Shown here piece by piece: positions 25,769 to 35,400 of a stretch of DNA of 64,000 bases (within the stretch, counting starts at the first letter, position 1; every line of letters begins with the position of its first letter). Source of the DNA: CAVQJU01 sp963712905. GTDB lineage: Bacteria > Acidobacteriota > Vicinamibacteria > Vicinamibacterales > CAVVIG01. The notes under the pieces were generated by a model. It did no database searches and was not told the DNA's origin. It worked only from the letters and a program-made list of their open reading frames with translations. The stretch spans positions 191,352-255,351 of the forward strand of contig CAVQJU010000023.1 of NCBI GenBank assembly GCA_963712905.1, written 5' to 3'. A program made the translations under genes and the position numbers.

Positions 25769-28002
25769 TGGCCAGAATGCCGGCCTCGATCCCGGATCTG
25801 GTAGCGCAGTTCGGCCCGCACCTCAACCGGGAACCCGCCGGGGGCTGGACGACGCTCGGCGAGCCGGATCGGATCGTGCCAGACGCACTGCTGCTTCTGC
25901 GGCCAGCAGTGCGGCATCCAGCTCAAGGTGAAGAACGAGAAGATCGTCGGCTTCGAACCCTGGGAGGCATTCCCCTTCAACAAAGGGAAGCTCTGCCCCA
26001 AGGGCGTGAAGCGCTACATGCAGGACGAGCACCCGGATCGGCTGCTGACGCCGCTCGCTCGCGACGAAGCGCGCGGCTTCCAGCCGATCGACTGGGACGA
26101 CCGCGCTCGACCGCACCGCACGCGAGATCCGGCGCATCCAGTCCGCGCTACGGACCTGACGCCTTCGCCGTGCTCGACCGGCGCTTCGCTGACCAACGAG
26201 AAGGCGTACCTGATGGGCAAGTTCGCACGGGTGGCCGTGCGCACCGCGAATATCGACTACAACGGCCGGCTCTGCATGGTGTCGGCGGCGGCCGCGTCGA
26301 AGAAGATTCTCGGGATCGATCGCAGCGCCAATCCGTGGAGCGACATCCCGAAGGCGAAAGTCGATTCTCGTCGCGGGCGCGAACGTCGCCGAGTGCGCCC
26401 CGATCACCACCGACTATCTCTGGCAGGCGCGCGAGAACGGCGCACAGCTCATCGTGCTCGATCCGCGTATGACGCCGATCGCCCGCACCGCCGACCTCTT
26501 CATCCCCGTGCGATCGGGCGGCGACATCGGCGTCTTCTAACGGCATGCTCCACGTGATGGTGCGGCGCGGCTGGATCGACCGCGACTTCATCGCCGCGCA
26601 CACGACGGGCTGGGACGCTGTCGAGGCCATCGTCGAGCGCTACACGCCGGAATACGCGGCGTCACGATCGCCGGCGTGCCCGCCTCGATGATCGTGCGCG
26701 CGGCCGAGCTGTGGGGGCCGGCCGACACCAGCTTCCTGCTGCACGCCCGCGGCATCGAGCATCACTCCAAGGGCGTCGAGAACTGCATGGCCGCCATCAA
26801 CCTGGTGGTCGCGACCGGCCGTATCGGGCGTGAGGGCTGCGGCTACGCGATGATCACCGGCCAGGGCAACGGCCAGGGCGCGCGCGAGCAGGGACAGAAG
26901 TGCGATCAGTTGCCTGGCGCGCGCGACATCGAGAACCCGGCGCACCGGGAATACATCGCCGGCGTGTGGGGGGTCGAGGAGTCGACGATTCCGCATACCG
27001 GCTTGTCGGCGGTGCCGCTCCTCGAGGCGATTCACGACGGCCGAGATCAAAGGCCTGCTGCTCGCTCTGCTTCAACCCTGCCGTGTCGCTGCCCGACGGC
27101 GACTTCATCCGGGAAGCCCTCGAGCCGCCTCGAGTTCTTCACGGTCATCGACTTCTTCATGTCCGAGACGGCGCGCTACGCCGACCTGGTGCTCCCCGGC
27201 TCGCTGATGGAAGAAGACGAAGGGACGACGACCAGCGTCGAGGGGCGCGTGATCCATCACCGCCAGGTCGTCCGGCCGCCTGAGGGCGCGCGCGAGGACT
27301 GGCGGATCATCTGCGACATCGCGAAACGGCTGGGCGCGGGCGACAAGTTCGCCTACGAGTCGCACGCGGGAGATCTTCGAAGAGCTGCGCATCGCCTCGA
27401 AGGGCGGCGTCGCCGACTACGCCGGCATCACGTGGGAACGCATCGACCGCGAGATGGGGGTGTTCTGGCCGTGCCCGTCGCTCGATCATCCCGGCACGCC
27501 GCGCCTGTACGAAGGCTGGCAGTTCGGCCATCCCGACGGCAAGGCGCATTTTCAGCCGGTCGACTGGCGGCCCGCCGCCGAAGAGCCGGACGCCGACTAC
27601 CCGATCGTGCTGACGACGGGACGCGTGGTGTCGCAGTATCTGTCGGGCACACAGACGCGCCGCATCGGCGCGCTCGTCGATCAGTACCCGCAGCCGCGCT
27701 GCGAAATCCATCCGCGCCTGGCCGCGTCGATCGGGGTCGTCGATGGCGACTACGTCCGCGTCGAAAGCCGCCGCGGGGCCGTCGTGGTGCGCGCGCAGGT
27801 CGTGAAGACCATTCGGCCTGACACCGTCTTCGTCCCCTACCACTGGCCGCTCGATCGGTCGGCGAACAACTGCACGAACCGCGCGATCGATCCCATCTCC
27901 AAGATTCCCGAGTTCAAGATCTGCGCCGTCCGCGTGACCAGGGCGCCCGAGCCGGCCGGCGCGATCGCAGCGCTCGAGCCGGAAGCCGGAGGCGCCCGGT
28001 GA
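25768..28002 (+). pseudogene. Molybdopterin oxidoreductase, nitrate-reductase-like catalytic subunit, frame broken about 12 times
   Basis: Joined segments give one chain of about 740 residues typical of the Mo/W-bis-MGD superfamily: an N-terminal [4Fe-4S] site (THCCFCGQQCGIQLKVKN and GKLCPKGVKR), ILVAGANVAECAPITTDYLW, LIVLDPRMTPIARTADLFIP, CMAAINLVVATGRIGREGCG, GQGNGQGAREQGQKCDQLPG, FFMSETARYADLVLPGSLME and the C-terminal molydopterin-binding part (YPIVLTTGRVVSQYLSGTQT, PYHWPLDRSANN). The TGQGNGQG..EQGQK.DQLPG pattern is shared with assimilatory-type (NasA/NarB) enzymes; nitrate as substrate is an inference. Single extra bases at about 25879, 26102, 26148, 26176, 26363, 26538, 26656, 26663, 27042, 27064, 27125 and 27363 break the frame; the rest is intact. 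It overlaps both neighbours by 1-4 bp. Confidence 0.75.
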
Positions 28003-28625
28003 GCGAACTGGCGTTCTTCATCGACTACTCGCGCTGCATCGGGTGCCAGGCCTGCGTCCAGGCATGCGAGGAATGCGACACGCACCGCGGGCGATCGCTC
28101 ATCCACCTCGAGACGATCGAGCGACGTGACAGCGTGCAGACTGCGCCACAGGTGTGCATGCACTGCCAGGACCCGATCTGCGCGCAGGTGTGCCCCGCCG
28201 ACGCCATCAAGCAGACCGCCGAGGGCGTCGTCCAGAGCTCGCTCAAGCCGCGCTGCATCGGCTGCTCGAACTGCGTGCTCGCGTGCCCGTTCGGCGTCCC
28301 CAAGTACGACGGCGGCGCCGATCAGATGATGAAGTGCGACATGTGCTACGACCGCACGAGCACGGGCCGGCGTCCGATGTGCGCCACCGTGTGTCCCTCG
28401 GGCGCGCTGGCGTTCACGACAATCGAGGAGATCATGCGGACGCGGCAGGGACGGGCGGTCAACGACTGGCAGTTCGGCGATCAGCGCGTGCGCACGAAGG
28501 TCTTCGTCCTCGTGCCCACGGAGGTGACGCACGTGAACGTGGCAGTCATTCCCCTCAGCTCGCTCAGGCGATCGCAGCCGCCGGCCGATCCGTACGATGT
28601 CGCCGCGCTGCTGGAGGCCCACTGA
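27999..28625 (+). CDS. Four-cluster [4Fe-4S] ferredoxin electron-transfer subunit (DmsB/NrfC type)
   Basis: The 208-residue protein has four cysteine groups with the DmsB/NrfC/PsrB spacing: CIGCQACVQACEECD, CMHCQDPICAQVCP, CIGCSNCVLACPFG and CDMCYDR followed by MCATVCPSGA. It therefore binds four [4Fe-4S] clusters and passes electrons between the membrane anchor and the molybdenum subunit. There is no Tat or Sec signal, so the complex appears to face the cytoplasm or be exported with a partner. The GTG start at 27999 overlaps the preceding stop by 4 bp, and the stop overlaps the Rieske ATG by one base. Confidence 0.92.
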   Translation: MSELAFFIDYSRCIGCQACVQACEECDTHRGRSLIHLETIERRDSVQTAPQVCMHCQDPICAQVCPADAIKQTAEGVVQSSLKPRCIGCSNCVLACPFGVPKYDGGADQMMKCDMCYDRTSTGRRPMCATVCPSGALAFTTIEEIMRTRQGRAVNDWQFGDQRVRTKVFVLVPTEVTHVNVAVIPLSSLRRSQPPADPYDVAALLEAH

Positions 28626-29113
28626 TGGCCGACGACCGCCCGCGCTGGCGCGAGGACTTCCCCGTCCGGTGGGACGAAGACAACTACATGACGCGGCGGG
28701 AACTGGCGAAGTTTCTCACGCTCGGTTCGGGATTGCTGGCGAGCGTCAACGTCCTGATCGCGTTCATCGGTCTGACGGGCCGCGCGCCGGCGCCGCCTGC
28801 GAGGCGAATTGCCGCCGCCGACGAGGTCGCGCCGGGAGGCTCGCTGTTGTTCCGCTACCCGACCGACGATGACCCGTGCATTCTGGTGCGTGACGCGGCT
28901 GGGCGTATCGACGCCTTCTCCCAGGTCTGCACGCACCTGTCGTGCGCGATTGTCCACCGGCCCGGCGACGACGTGCTGGCCTGCCCCTGTCACAAGGGTT
29001 CGTTTTCCGCACGTGAAGGACTTCCTGTGGCCGGGCCGCCGACGCGGCGCCTGCCGCGCATTGTCGTCGAGCGGCGCGGCGCCGATCTCGTGGCGACGGG
29101 CGTCGAGGTGTAG
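28625..29113 (+). CDS. Membrane-anchored Rieske [2Fe-2S] protein
   Basis: The 162-residue protein has an N-terminal TM helix (KFLTLGSGLLASVNVLIAFI) after an RREL segment, and a Rieske fold with both cluster motifs: CTHLSCAIV and CPCHKGSFSAREG. The spacing and the Cys residues framing the cluster match quinol-oxidising Rieske proteins. A second iron-sulfur carrier in a molybdoenzyme operon implies an extra electron route, for example to a periplasmic or quinone partner. It overlaps the ferredoxin gene by one base and the next small gene begins 1 bp after its stop. Confidence 0.9.
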   Translation: MADDRPRWREDFPVRWDEDNYMTRRELAKFLTLGSGLLASVNVLIAFIGLTGRAPAPPARRIAAADEVAPGGSLLFRYPTDDDPCILVRDAAGRIDAFSQVCTHLSCAIVHRPGDDVLACPCHKGSFSAREGLPVAGPPTRRLPRIVVERRGADLVATGVEV

Positions 29114-29114
29114 C

Positions 29115-29354
29115 GTGGAAACCCGGCAGCAGGGCTCCATTCTCTTCTCCGCCGTGCTTGTCCTCATCGCCTTGCTCGTCGTGATCCAGCTCTGGCTCGT
29201 CGCTGCGGCGCTCGACGCGCTGTTTGCGCGGCAGTTCGTCGTCCTCGTGCCGACGGCGATCGCGTCTTGCGTGCTGTTCGTGTTGAGCGGTGGACTGCTC
29301 TGGTACGTGGTGTCGTTCGACGCGCGCCTCCGCCAGTGGGGTCCCCGTGGCTGA
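29115..29354 (+). CDS. Small two-helix membrane protein
   Basis: The 79-residue product consists of two membrane helices (FSAVLVLIALLVVIQLWLVA and VVLVPTAIASCVLFVLSGGL) and short polar ends. It starts with GTG at 29115, 1 bp after the Rieske stop, and overlaps the next gene by 8 bp. The position and size suggest an accessory subunit of the oxidoreductase complex; it may correspond to the small family DUF6755, but I am not certain of that assignment. Confidence 0.6.
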   Translation: METRQQGSILFSAVLVLIALLVVIQLWLVAAALDALFARQFVVLVPTAIASCVLFVLSGGLLWYVVSFDARLRQWGPRG

Positions 29355-30000
29355 CGTCACTGAGGGCCCGGGCCGGCCGCCGCTCGTTGTCCACACCCCA
29401 GAGGTGGCGCGGAGCCTCGCCGCACGGCTCCAGATCACTCACCTGCTGACTCGCTATTCGGAGCGCCCGATCTGGGCCCTGTTCATGTTTCTGAACGGCT
29501 TCATCACGATCGCGCTTCTGGCGGCGGTCGCGATGGTGTCCCGGACGCCGTTCGTGTTTCCCTCGCTGGGCCCGACCGCGTTTCTCTTCTTCTTCACCCC
29601 CCGGTCGCCGGCGGCGAGCCCCCGGCACACGATCTACGGGCATGCGATCGGCATCCTGTGCGGATACGGGGCCCTGTGGCTGTTCGGCCTGCAGGACGCG
29701 CCGCCGGCGATGGCGACCGGCGTTTCGGCAGCCCGCGTCGGCGCCGCGGCGCTGTCGCTGGCATCGACGGGCGCGTTGATGATTCTCGCGAAGGCGGCGC
29801 ACCCGCCGGCCGGGGCCACGACGCTCATCATCTCGCTCGGGATCGTGACACGACCGTTCCATCTGCTCGTCATCGAGATCGCCGTCGCCATCCTGACGGT
29901 CCAGGCGATCGTCATCAACCGGGCTGCGGGCATCGACTACCCGCTGTGGGCGCTCCGGGATCGCCCGGTGACCACCGAATCGGCCGCGGGCGGCGCGTAG
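29347..30000 (+). CDS. HPP family membrane protein (putative nitrite/anion transporter)
   Basis: The 217-residue protein has four to five membrane helices and the family-defining HPP motif in AKAAHPPAGATTLI, with conserved PSLGPTAFLFFF and PRHTIYGHAIGILCGY segments. HPP proteins include chloroplast and cyanobacterial nitrite transporters, which is consistent with the nitrate-reductase-like enzyme encoded upstream. The start is GTG at 29347, inside the preceding gene, as expected for coupled translation. The substrate here is inferred from family and context only. Confidence 0.8.
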   Translation: MADVTEGPGRPPLVVHTPEVARSLAARLQITHLLTRYSERPIWALFMFLNGFITIALLAAVAMVSRTPFVFPSLGPTAFLFFFTPRSPAASPRHTIYGHAIGILCGYGALWLFGLQDAPPAMATGVSAARVGAAALSLASTGALMILAKAAHPPAGATTLIISLGIVTRPFHLLVIEIAVAILTVQAIVINRAAGIDYPLWALRDRPVTTESAAGGA

Positions 30001-30020
30001 CACGCCTTCGCCGCCGAACC

Positions 30021-30788
30021 ATGCTGCCCCTGGACTCGCTGACCATCCTCGTCGTGGCCGTGTTCTTTGGCGCGACGCTTCTCCGATCCGCCCTGGGCTT
30101 TGGCGAAGCCCTCATCGCCGTCCCGCTCCTGGCGTTCGTGCTTCCGGTAAAGGTCGCCGCACCGGTCGCCGTGCTGATCTCAATCACCGTGGCAGCCGTT
30201 GTCGTCGCCCAGGACTGGCGGCACGTGCACCTTCGAAGTGCCGCCTACCTCGTGCTCTCGACGCTGGCAGGGATCCCGCTTGGCCTCATCCTCCTTCGCA
30301 GCGTGTCCGAGCCCATCGTCAAAGGGGTTCTGGGCGTGCTGGTCGCCGGATTCGCCGGATACGCGCTTCGACGTCGAGGCTCGTACGAACTGACCGACGA
30401 TCGCCTGGCGTGGCTCTTCGGCCTGAGCGCCGGGGTGCTGGGCGGGGCCTACGGGATGAACGGTCCGCCATTGGTGGTGTACGGGGCGCTGCGCCGCTGG
30501 TCGCCGGAACACTTCCGCGCGACCCTTCAGGGTTACTTTCTGCCGGCGAGCGTGATGGGGATGATCGGATATTGGGCGGCCGGCCTGTGGACGCCGGATG
30601 TCAGCCGTTACTACCTCTTGTCCCTCCCGACGTCGCTGGTGGCGATTGCCCTGGGCCGGATCATCAACCGGCGCTTCGACGCCCGGCGCTTTTTCGTCTA
30701 CGTGCACGCCGGCCTGATCGCCAGCGGCGCGGGGCTCGTGTTGCAGGCCCTCGCCACCTGGACCGCTCAGCAGGCGGCGGCGCGCTGA
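30021..30788 (+). CDS. Sulfite exporter TauE/SafE family permease
   Basis: The 255-residue protein has about eight membrane helices with the two-fold pattern of TauE/SafE permeases: FGATLLRSALGFGEALIAVP in the first half and AGVLGGAYGMNGPPLVVYGA in the second. The family exports sulfite, sulfoacetate or similar organosulfonates and related anions. It begins 20 bp after the HPP gene and is in the same unit. Its inclusion could mean that the complex handles a sulfur oxyanion instead of, or along with, a nitrogen oxyanion. Confidence 0.85.
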   Translation: MLPLDSLTILVVAVFFGATLLRSALGFGEALIAVPLLAFVLPVKVAAPVAVLISITVAAVVVAQDWRHVHLRSAAYLVLSTLAGIPLGLILLRSVSEPIVKGVLGVLVAGFAGYALRRRGSYELTDDRLAWLFGLSAGVLGGAYGMNGPPLVVYGALRRWSPEHFRATLQGYFLPASVMGMIGYWAAGLWTPDVSRYYLLSLPTSLVAIALGRIINRRFDARRFFVYVHAGLIASGAGLVLQALATWTAQQAAAR

Positions 30789-30795
30789 GCCTCGA

Positions 30796-32121
30796 ATGCC
30801 CACGCCCCCGCGCACCCAGCTCCCGCCGCGCCTGTTGCCCGTCCTCTACTTCGGAGTCGCCCATGTCGCGTTCGCGATGGCGTGTCTGGCGGTGGCGCTC
30901 GATCCGCGGGGCGTGTCCGGTTTCTTCTATCACTCGCGGATGCTGGCGATTGTGCACCTGGTGACGCTCGGCTGGATTACCGCCTCCATCCTCGGGTCGC
31001 TCTACGTTGTAGGACCGGTCGCCTTGCGTGTGTGGATTCCGTGCACCTGGCTCGATTACACGGCGTTCGCCCTCGTCCTCATCGGCTTCGTCGGCATGGT
31101 GGCGCACTTCTGGATCCAGGAGTACGGCGGCATGGCGTGGTCCGCCATCACGATCGGAACGGGCATTCTCCTGGTCGGCGTTCACGTCGCCTGGCGCCTG
31201 CGTCAGGCGTCGCTGCCGCGTGCCATCAGCGCGCACATCATGCTCGCGTTCCTCAACGTCCTCGCCGCCGCTACCCTCGGCGTGCTCATCGGATTCGACA
31301 AGGTCTATCACTTTCTGCCGGGGTTCGTGCTCGCCAACGTCTTCGCGCACGCGCACCTCGCGGCGCTCGGCTGGGCCACGATGATGGTGGTCGGCGTTGC
31401 GTATCGACTGCTGCCGATGGTTCTGCCCGCAGCCATGCCCGGCGGGCCGCGTCTGTGGATCAGCGCGGTACTTCTTCAGACGGGGATTACCGGTCTGTTC
31501 GTCACACTGCTGTGGCAGCGTCCGTTCGCGTGGGTCTTTGCGCTCATCATCGTCGGGGCACTGGCCGCGTTCTTCTCGCAGGTCGTGTGGATGTTGCGCC
31601 GCCCGCGTCCGCGTCCGCCCAGAGTGCACACGCCAGACCCCGCGGTCCTTCACGCGGGCGCGTCGTTCGCCTGGCTCGCCGTCGCTTGCCTGCTTGGCGT
31701 CTGGCTCACCTTCGCAGAAGCGTCGCCAAACACGCTGCGTGTGGCGATGGCGTACGGTGTCGTGGGCCTCGTCGGATTCCTGGCGCAGATGGTCGTCGGC
31801 ATGGAAGGGCGATTGCTGCCGATCTTCGCGTGGTATTGGGCCTACGCCAACACGGAATACAAGGGTCCCGTCCCATCGCAGCACGAGATGCCCTGGCGCC
31901 TGGGGCAGGAGCTCGTCTTCGTGCTGTGGTTGTTCGGCGTGCCCGCGCTGGCGGGCGGCCTTGCCTTCGATGCCGTTCCGTTCGTCAGCGCCGCCGCCTG
32001 GTCCTTGCTGGCCGCGTCCCTGGTCGACTCGATCAATGTGATCCGAATCCTGCGCTACGCGTTCCTGACACCGTCCCCGGCGCGGATCAGACCGAGCGGA
32101 TCATCGTCAACAGCATCTTGA
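30796..32121 (+). CDS. NnrS/heme-copper-oxidase-I-like multi-helix membrane protein
   Basis: The 441-residue protein has about twelve membrane helices. Segments such as SRMLAIVHLVTLGWITASIL, VLANVFAHAHLAALGWATMM and GVAYRLLPMVLPA, with His residues near helix ends, resemble NnrS-type proteins and catalytically incomplete cytochrome oxidase subunit I homologues. NnrS-type proteins are linked to nitric oxide tolerance during nitrate/nitrite reduction, which fits the operon. It starts 8 bp after the TauE/SafE gene and its last 35 bp overlap the convergent cupin gene. Confidence 0.7.
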   Translation: MPTPPRTQLPPRLLPVLYFGVAHVAFAMACLAVALDPRGVSGFFYHSRMLAIVHLVTLGWITASILGSLYVVGPVALRVWIPCTWLDYTAFALVLIGFVGMVAHFWIQEYGGMAWSAITIGTGILLVGVHVAWRLRQASLPRAISAHIMLAFLNVLAAATLGVLIGFDKVYHFLPGFVLANVFAHAHLAALGWATMMVVGVAYRLLPMVLPAAMPGGPRLWISAVLLQTGITGLFVTLLWQRPFAWVFALIIVGALAAFFSQVVWMLRRPRPRPPRVHTPDPAVLHAGASFAWLAVACLLGVWLTFAEASPNTLRVAMAYGVVGLVGFLAQMVVGMEGRLLPIFAWYWAYANTEYKGPVPSQHEMPWRLGQELVFVLWLFGVPALAGGLAFDAVPFVSAAAWSLLAASLVDSINVIRILRYAFLTPSPARIRPSGSSSTAS

Positions 32122-32422
32122 ACCGCGTGCGAGCATGCACCGCGTGCGGCTGATTGGCGGGCATCAGCACCAGTTCCCCCTTCGCAACTTTGAGCGGCGT
32201 TCCGGCAATCGTGATCTCCGCCTCCCCTTCGAGCACCTGGGCCACGGCGTCGAAGGGGGCGGTGTGCTCGCTCAATGCCTGGCCTTCGTCGAACGCAAAC
32301 AACGTGATCGTGCCGCCGGCGCGCTTGAGGAGCGTGCGGCTGACGACGGCGCCCTCCTGGTAGCCGGCCAGCCCGAGCGGCGCGACGGGAGCGGCCGCGG
32401 GCATTTCAGATGCGGTTGCCAT
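32087..32422 (-). CDS. Cupin domain-containing protein
   Basis: A 111-residue single cupin: EGQALSEHTAPFDAVAQVLEGE supplies the first motif (one metal-ligand His and a Glu) and VLMPANQPHAVHA the second. Small cupins of this kind are metal-dependent sensors or enzymes of unknown specificity. It runs opposite to the oxidoreductase operon, overlapping the 3' end of the NnrS-like gene, and its start is about 70 bp from the divergent histidine kinase. Confidence 0.85.
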   Translation of the reverse strand: MATASEMPAAAPVAPLGLAGYQEGAVVSRTLLKRAGGTITLFAFDEGQALSEHTAPFDAVAQVLEGEAEITIAGTPLKVAKGELVLMPANQPHAVHARTRFKMLLTMIRSV

Positions 32423-32493
32423 GATTCCCCTTTCATCTCCCTCGATTGTGATACATCACCCTGCGGCGAAAACGACTAGAATCGCTGCGACGC

Positions 32494-35400
32494 ATGTCCG
32501 TCGAGTGGCGATTCCTGATCACGCTCAACGAGCAACTGCGGCCGCTGAAGGACCCGGTCGCGATCCAGGAAGTGGCCGTTCGCTTGATCGGCGAACACCT
32601 CCACGCCAGCCGCGTCAACTACGCGCACATCGACGGCGACGAGTTCGTCATCAGCCGGTCCTATGCCGACGGCATCCGGCCGTTCGCCGGCCGCGGCCCG
32701 GTCGCCCGATTCGGCGAGGCCGTCGTCGGCGCGGGCCGCCGCGGCGAGACGGTGGCCGTCGATGACGTCAATACGGATCCGCGATTCACGGCCGGGGAGC
32801 GCAGGCAGCTTCTCACAGACCAGATTGCGTCGTTCGTCGGCGTGCCGCTGATCAAGGACGGTCGATGGCTCGCCGTCTTCAGCGTCCACAGCGCCACGCC
32901 TCGGACATGGACGCGCGATCAGATCGCACTCGTTGAAATAACCGCCGAGCGGACGTGGGGGGCCGGCGAGCGGGCCCGCGCAGAAGAGGCCCTGGGCCGG
33001 AGCGAAAGCCGCCAGGCGTTCCTGCGCCGCCTGACCGACGCCGCCAACCAGCTCGACGATCCTGCGCGCGTTCTTCAGGAGACCTGCCGCATCCTCGGCA
33101 CGCACCTCCGGGTCAATCGCGTCATCTACGCCGAAATCGAGGGCGACGACTGCGTCATCGTCGACGACTACGTGGACGGGGTGCCCTCGATGGCGGGCCA
33201 CGTTCAATGGCGCAACCTGGGCGGCAGCCGCACGGCAGACATCCTGAAGGGCTGGACGCTGTCGGTGAATGACACGTCGGCCGGGCCGCACACGCCTGAA
33301 GAGCGCGCGGCCCTGGAGGCGGCGTGTATCAAGGCGTACATTTGTCCGCTGCTGGTCAGGAGCGGACGTTTCGTCGGCGCGTTCGGGATTCACAGCCGCG
33401 TGCCGCGGGCGTGGACGCTCGACGAGATTGCCCTCGTTCAGGAAGTCGCCGATCGGGTCTGGACGATGCTCGAGCACCGCAAGGCGGAAGCCGAGTTGCG
33501 CGCGAACGAAGAGCGGCTGGCGTTTCTTCTCCGCCTGAACGACGCGGTCCGCCCGTTGAGCGATGCGGCAGCCATCCAGGCCACTGCAGCGAAGCAGCTT
33601 TGCGAGCACCTCGGCGCGGCCCGCGTCGGCTATGCGGAGCTCGGGGGCCGCGAGTACATCATTCGCCGCGAGCACACCCGCGGCGCCGAGCCGCTCGTCG
33701 GAACGCCCCTGCGAATCGCTGTGAGGGGAGCGCTCGGCGAAGCGCTCCGGCGCGGCGAGACCATCGTTGTCGGCGACGTGAATGCGGATGAGCGGCTCAG
33801 CGATGACGACCGGGCGGCGTTCCGATCACTGCAAATCCTGGCGTTAGTGGGCGTGGCGCGGTTCAAGGACGGGCAGATGGTGGCCGCGTTTGGCGTCAAT
33901 CACGACACCCCGCGCGCGTGGACGTCGGGAGAGGCCGAGCTCGTTCGCGAGGTCGCCGAGCGGACCTGGGACGCCGTCGAGCGTACGCGCGCCGAAGCGG
34001 CCCTGCAGGAGCAGAAACAACGACTCCGCCTCGCGCTCGAAGCGTCGGCCGGCGGCTCGTGGACCTGGGGCCCCGCGACCAATGAGGTCGACTGGGACGA
34101 ACGATTCCGCTCGCTGTATGGCTTTGCGCCCCACGATCCCGCAACACCTGACGCGTGGATGCCCCGCGTGCACGAGGACGACCGTCCGGGCGCGCTCGCC
34201 CTGCTCGACGAGATCCTGACGTCGACAACCAGGGATTCGTGGGAGCACACGTTCCGCGTCGTCCGGGCCGACGGAACAGTGACCTGGATCCAGAGCCGGG
34301 GCCGGGCCGACCGAGACGCCGACGGCAGAGTCACGCGGCTCTCGGGACTCGACATGGACATCACCGAGCGCCGCAGGATCGAGGATGCGCTCCAGGCCCG
34401 TCGAGACGAGGAACACGATCGCGCGCTGCGAACGCTGCTCGAAACCGCCACGCAGGGCATCGTTTCGGCGGACGCGCGCGGGATGCTCGTCTTTGCGAAT
34501 CGTGCGATCGAAGTGATGTTTGGCTGGGCCGCCGAAGAGCTGATCGGCCAACCGATCGAGCGCCTCATCCCATCGGTCTTCCGCGAGGGGGCGAGCCCTG
34601 CGGGCAGCCGGGATCTCGTCGGCACGCGCAAGGACGGATCCGCTTTTCCGATCGAAGTCACCGTCAATCACGTTCCCACGCCTGGCGGCGGACGCGCCTT
34701 CGCGTTCGTGACCGACATCACCGAACGCCAGCATGCGGCGGTGGCCCTGCGCCAACGCACGACCGAACTGGAATACCGGACGACGCAACTGAGTCAGATG
34801 GCGTGGGACCTGACGCTCGCCGAGCACCAGGCGCGCGAGCAGATCGCCAGGACGCTGCACGACGGCCTCCAGCAGCTCCTGGTCATCGTCGCGTTGAACC
34901 TCGATTACCAGCTGAAGCGGGAGGCTGAGGTTGGAGTCGCGCCGAGCGTGCCGCTGACCGAGGCGAAACAGCGGCTCGACGAAGCGATGGCCGTCGCGCG
35001 ATCGCTGAACGTGGAGCTGTTTCCGCCGGTTCTGCATCGTTCCGGACTTCCCGCCGCTCTGACATGGCTGGCGAACTGGATACACGAGAAGTACAGGCTG
35101 ACGGTGCACATCGCCGCAGATCCGCGCGCGGACTCGGGGCGGAAAGATGTCCGCACGCTGCTTTTCGAGTCGGTCAGGGAGCTGCTCTTCAACGCGGTCA
35201 AATACGCGAAGACGGATCGAGTAACGCTGGCGTTGGAGCTCGATGCCGACGATCAGCTGTGTATCACCGTCACGGATCAGGGGGTGGGGTTCGAGCCGGC
35301 GAGGCTGGACGATCGGTCGATCACCGGCCAGGTGGGCTGGGGGCTGTTCCGCATCCGCGAGCGGCTGACGCTGCTCGGCGGCCGCCTGGACATCGACAGC

